From Elysia marginata (taxonomy: Eukaryota; Mollusca; Gastropoda; Plakobranchidae), in NCBI GenBank assembly GCA_019649035.1, contig BMAT01005369.1, forward strand, positions 188,284-213,347: a stretch of 25,064 bases of DNA, in the 5' to 3' direction. Each line of letters opens with the position of its first letter. Position 1 is the stretch's first letter. The notes under the pieces were generated by a model that did no database searches, was not told the DNA's origin, and saw only the letters and a list, made by a program, of their open reading frames with translations. Shown here in pieces: positions 21,720-25,064 of this stretch. Position numbers and translations under genes: made by a program.

Positions 21720-22600
21720 GTTTCGGCTCCTATATTAATATGATACCTTGAATCTGTCAGTTTCAGTTTGGAGGAATCAAAGCATTTATTTTTTCACTCG
21801 AAGGGGCCAACTAATCAATATTATTTTTACGAAGCCATAGGTAGGTTAAAAGTGAATGTTTATGTGCATAAAAACGAAAGAAAACGATGAATCTAAAATT
21901 ATTCATAAACCCACATGTACATCAGAAAAATTATACACTGATCCGTCTTGCAATGATTCAGCTTTGAAATTAATCTTGAAATGCCTGCTTCTTTGATCTA
22001 AGTAAACAGTTTTGTTTGTCTTCAGGCCCTGCATGCTTTAAGATTGTCAAATTAGTAAAAGTTTGAACCACAAGCTTAGGCGTGAACAGTGATGATCTTT
22101 CTATGGTTGAAAACCATTTAGTTGGTTTTGTTATCAACTATAGAACCAAATAGTTCTTCTTGATTCGGATACATAGCATAAAGCCTCTGCAGGTGTGAGT
22201 TGCCATTGCATGCACTGGTGACAAAGAATATTTATTGCAATTGCAATGGATGTTTTTCACATCATCGATGTGATTTAGGTAAATACAATTAACTACCGGC
22301 TAGTCTTGACCCATATTACGGCATTATAAATGGGACATTGTGGGTATTATAGTCGACGTAATATAAAAGAGAGAAAAAATATGCTTTTTACATAAGTCTG
22401 TCACTTAAGCTTTCTGTCGGACATAGAAAATATCCGACCGGCTTTTTTTTAACCAAACTTGTAATTTATAAACTTTTTTACAAATCGCCTGGGTTTTTGT
22501 TCCGTTTAATGTGATAAAACTACATCAAAACGCATAGGCCATAATACGATGTTCCTACAAATCACTTAGTAACACAAATAAAAAGTATTTAAAGAAATAA
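21720..22600. other. Gene-free stretch between the retroelement relic and peptide gene 2
   Basis: No gene seen. A compact nested hairpin sits at 22101-22143 (arms 22101-22109/22135-22143 and 22110-22116/22123-22129), and short palindromes occur near 22234-22245 and 22259-22273. Confidence 0.5.
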
Positions 22601-22606
22601 TTTATT
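22601..22606 (-). terminator. Probable polyadenylation signal of peptide gene 2
   Basis: TTTATT on the plus strand reads AATAAA on the minus strand, 200 nt after the stop codon at 22808-22806. The distance resembles that in gene 1. AT-rich background makes chance matches common, so confidence is moderate. Confidence 0.5.
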
Positions 22607-22805
22607 CCCAACTTTCAATAGCTTATATGACCTTATTCATTTCGCATTGTTTTGCACATAACTGGGTTGGAAAAAATGTCATTTTATACAATGGTTGCTT
22701 GAGCTCTCTAACTTTTAACTTATCGGCATCATCTTATGAAATCAGCTTGTTTTGTCCAGAATCTTGTGCCAATTTAAAATTTTCCGTCAAAAACCAATAA
22801 CAAGT

Positions 22806-24392
22806 TTAACCAAATAGTCCACAGACGAGTCCACAGGTCTGGTGACACAATGTGTCCAGAGTTGTGATGATGTCTCCCAGAAACTGGGCAAACTGCTCAT
22901 CAAGATATTTCTGGATGTCACACTGTTGACTACAGCCCTGTTGACATCCGGCCAGAAGTGGGTTGTCCTCGGCAGAGGCCACAGCAACAAACAGAGCCAG
23001 GCAGAGAACGGCGACAAAAGCTGAGGAAAATAAAGAGAAAATAAAAGTCGACGATGTTTCTTCCATCATAGTAGACCTGTTAGAAATGAGTTAAAGCGTT
23101 ACCTTACTAAAATACATCGCAATTTATTAGAATCTGTGTACCTACGTAAACATTAGCCACATGTGTTCTGAAGTGAGAATTGGCTCTTGTTGAATAAAAA
23201 ACTTTCAAATTACCGTTACTTGTATTTGATACGGTCTGATGAGCATATGAAAATCAAGTAACTTAAAAGTACATTTAAATTTATAAAATTCTGATGCAGC
23301 CAAGTATGATTACACAAATTTAAAAAATGGACATGAGTTCATGTTGGTGCAAAAATGCCCATTGTAGAACCCAAAAGCTTTCGATTACTGAGTAGAAAAG
23401 TTGGACACAACATTTCCATCTGATGTTTAAAATAAGACTCAAATCAGATATCTGCAATAACTTACAGCTGTGTTTTATATCGTTATTGAAACTTTTTCTT
23501 CTTGGTAAAAAACGAAAAATATTACTTTAATGTCGCTCGACATCGGACCACATCATAATGGCAATCAAGTTTCCCGTGAAAGAGCCTGTGATAAGAAGTT
23601 AAGTTGCATTGCAATCCTTTCGTGATCTGTAATAAACCAGGCTAACCTTTGCAGTTTATTTTCTGATTCTTGCCTTGAAATATTATAGAAGGAGTACTGT
23701 CTGGCTCTAGGTACATGTGATCTACTCAATGTCTGTTTAAACATTTTTAAAAAACGTGTAATTATTTTGGTGTTGTTTTTGTTAATAAGCATACCAACTG
23801 CCAAATATATTGTAATCTTAATCATCGACTTTGTCTGACTTGGTTTGGCATTATAAAATGAGCGCCACAAACATGCCTTAGTTTTGCGCTAAGTCTGTCT
23901 GCATAAAAGTGATGTTCTTGAAATGACGCGTATTAGATTTTAAACGCTTTGAAATACATAAGGTAATAGTTTATACTATTTTCCGAGTGATATGAAGCGA
24001 GTATATGCGTTTTAATTACTGCTACACAATGTTTCATATCTAGGTCATTTTTATGGGCTTGATTGTGTTATCCAAGGTTGAATGGGCAAGGAAACTTAAG
24101 AGAAATAGAAATCGTTGCCTTGGAAAGATGTACTCGCATTCATAATCATAGCCACACTTGTGCTCAAGCGTCAATAAGATCTTCAATCACGTACCCTCAT
24201 CATCTTGAAGATGCTCTATGAAAAATTACTCATCAAAATATAGTATTATTCAGTTGCCGAATTGGGCAAAGTTTTCGGCTTAAAAGAGACAAAAAAAATA
24301 TCGGTAAGATTTTGAACTGCAAACATTTTTATCCACGCTAAAATCTATGGCGTTCGCATGAATTTTTTTTCTTCTAACAACTTACTTTTCAT
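22806..24392 (-). CDS. Secreted six-cysteine hairpin-like peptide precursor, copy 2 (two exons)
   Basis: Exon 1 on the minus strand is 24392-24386 (ATG AAA A) followed by a GTAAGT donor (24385-24380). A 1365-nt phase-1 intron ends in a pyrimidine-rich TTTTCCTCAG, and exon 2 runs 23020-22806. The coding length is 222 nt, exactly as in copy 1, giving 73 residues. Only residues 3-4 differ (Thr-Phe instead of Val-Ile), inside the signal peptide. The signal cleavage site (Ala-Ser-Ala) and all 54 mature residues, including the C-x3-C-x3-C-x24-C-x3-C-x3-C pattern, are identical to copy 1. From codon 5 to the stop there are eight nucleotide differences, all synonymous. The frame is also open upstream of the acceptor to an ATG at 23069, so an unspliced transcript could add an unusual amino-terminus, but the matching 7-nt exon in both copies argues for the spliced form. 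The gene points toward copy 1, with dead transposons between. Function unknown. Confidence 0.88.
23021..24385 (-). other. Intron of peptide gene 2
   Basis: A 1365-nt intron, more than twice the 520 nt of the copy 1 intron, with no similarity between them that I can see. The minus-strand frame at 23565-23870 inside it has no recognisable motif. No transposon remnant was identified. Confidence 0.7.
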
Positions 24393-24479
24393 GATGCTAG
24401 GTGTAGTCTCAAATAAGCTCCTGGTGGCAAGGTTGCTGGTCGCTGTAGCAGAAGATGCTTGACGGTTGAATGTGTTCAA

Positions 24480-24487
24480 CTTTTATA
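24480..24487 (-). promoter_or_regulatory. TATA box of peptide gene 2
   Basis: TATAAAAG on the minus strand, 95 nt before the ATG at 24392, with no ATG in between. The next bases resemble the gene 1 promoter (both have ACATT 14-18 nt after the TATA start). Upstream similarity is lost quickly. Confidence 0.75.
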
Positions 24488-24489
24488 TT

Positions 24490-24735
24490 GACCAGGTCTA
24501 GTAATTTATGAAGATCCGAAGATAAAACTCAGACTACAGGAGAGTGTCGGATAGTTCACACGTTTTAAATATCACCATTAGCAGGTTCATGCCGTGAAAC
24601 AGTTACACATTTATTGTAAGCGCTGACCTAGATCAACCTGCATTTTAATTTTTTTTAAACATTAATAAAAATGTCTACCATCTTTGTTGGAAATAGGATA
24701 TTCCGCCTTCTCTCTTTTACATTTTCTTGATCTTT
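24490..24735. other. Upstream region of peptide gene 2
   Basis: AT-rich, with no identified regulatory motif beyond the TATA box. It ends at a long CT-rich microsatellite. Confidence 0.4.
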
Positions 24736-24950
24736 GACATCTCTTTCTTTCTCTCTCTCACTCTCTCTCTCTCTCTATCTCTCTCTCCCTCTCTCTCTCT
24801 CTCTTACTATCTCTCTTTCTTTCTCTCTCTGTCTCTTAATATCCCTATTTGTATCAGCCTGTATCTGTCTGCCTCTCTCTGTCTATATGTGTCTGTATAG
24901 TTTTCTATTTAAATATCACCCACTATCTATCTATGTCTCTCTCTTTACAT
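24736..24950. repeat. (CT)n-rich compound microsatellite with TATC units
   Basis: Imperfect CT/TCTC repeats from 24741 to about 24836, continuing as degenerate CTGT/TATC units to about 24946. It lies about 250-450 bp upstream of the gene 2 promoter. Confidence 0.92.
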
Positions 24951-25064
24951 GTGTACAAGAATACCACTTTAACAACTTTAATTTAGATTTAAATGGATTT
25001 CCAGTCTATTTCAATTCCGAATTCTCCACAGTCGGTGGCTTTTGCATTGTTCTAGTTATTTTCT

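Overview
The window looks like a nuclear segment from an invertebrate, probably a lophotrochozoan such as a marine mollusc. It is AT-rich, mostly non-coding, full of simple repeats and decayed transposons, and its only intact genes have introns and TATA boxes. The phylum is an inference from the mix of elements (Penelope-like, Mutator-like, Helitron, non-LTR and tRNA-like relics). No sequence here names a species.

Layout: 1-11.5 kb is essentially gene-free AT-rich DNA with microsatellites (ATC, GATA-like, CT, CTT), purine- or pyrimidine-rich tracts and an assembly gap at 10393-10436. At 11.5-12.4 kb lies a plus-strand Penelope-like retroelement relic. The first intact gene is at 13.07-14.1 kb (plus). 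A long, bulge-free hairpin follows at 14451-14547. From 15.0 to 21.7 kb there is a transposon graveyard: a second Penelope-like relic (+), a Mutator-like transposase pseudogene (+), a Helitron relic (+), a tRNA-like SINE head (-) and a non-LTR reverse transcriptase tail (-). The second intact gene lies at 22.6-24.5 kb on the minus strand. The window ends in a CT-rich microsatellite.

The biological core is a convergent pair of paralogous two-exon genes (13165-13906 plus; 24392-22806 minus). Each encodes a 73-residue secreted precursor. The predicted 54-residue mature peptides are identical: acidic, with six cysteines in the pattern C-x3-C-x3-C-x24-C-x3-C-x3-C, suggesting two helices stapled by a ladder of disulfides. 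I do not recognise this as a named family. After codon 4 the two coding sequences differ only at eight synonymous sites, while introns and most flanking DNA no longer resemble each other. Both genes keep the same unusual architecture: a TATA box 95-98 nt before the ATG, no upstream ATG, and a first exon with only 7 coding nucleotides.
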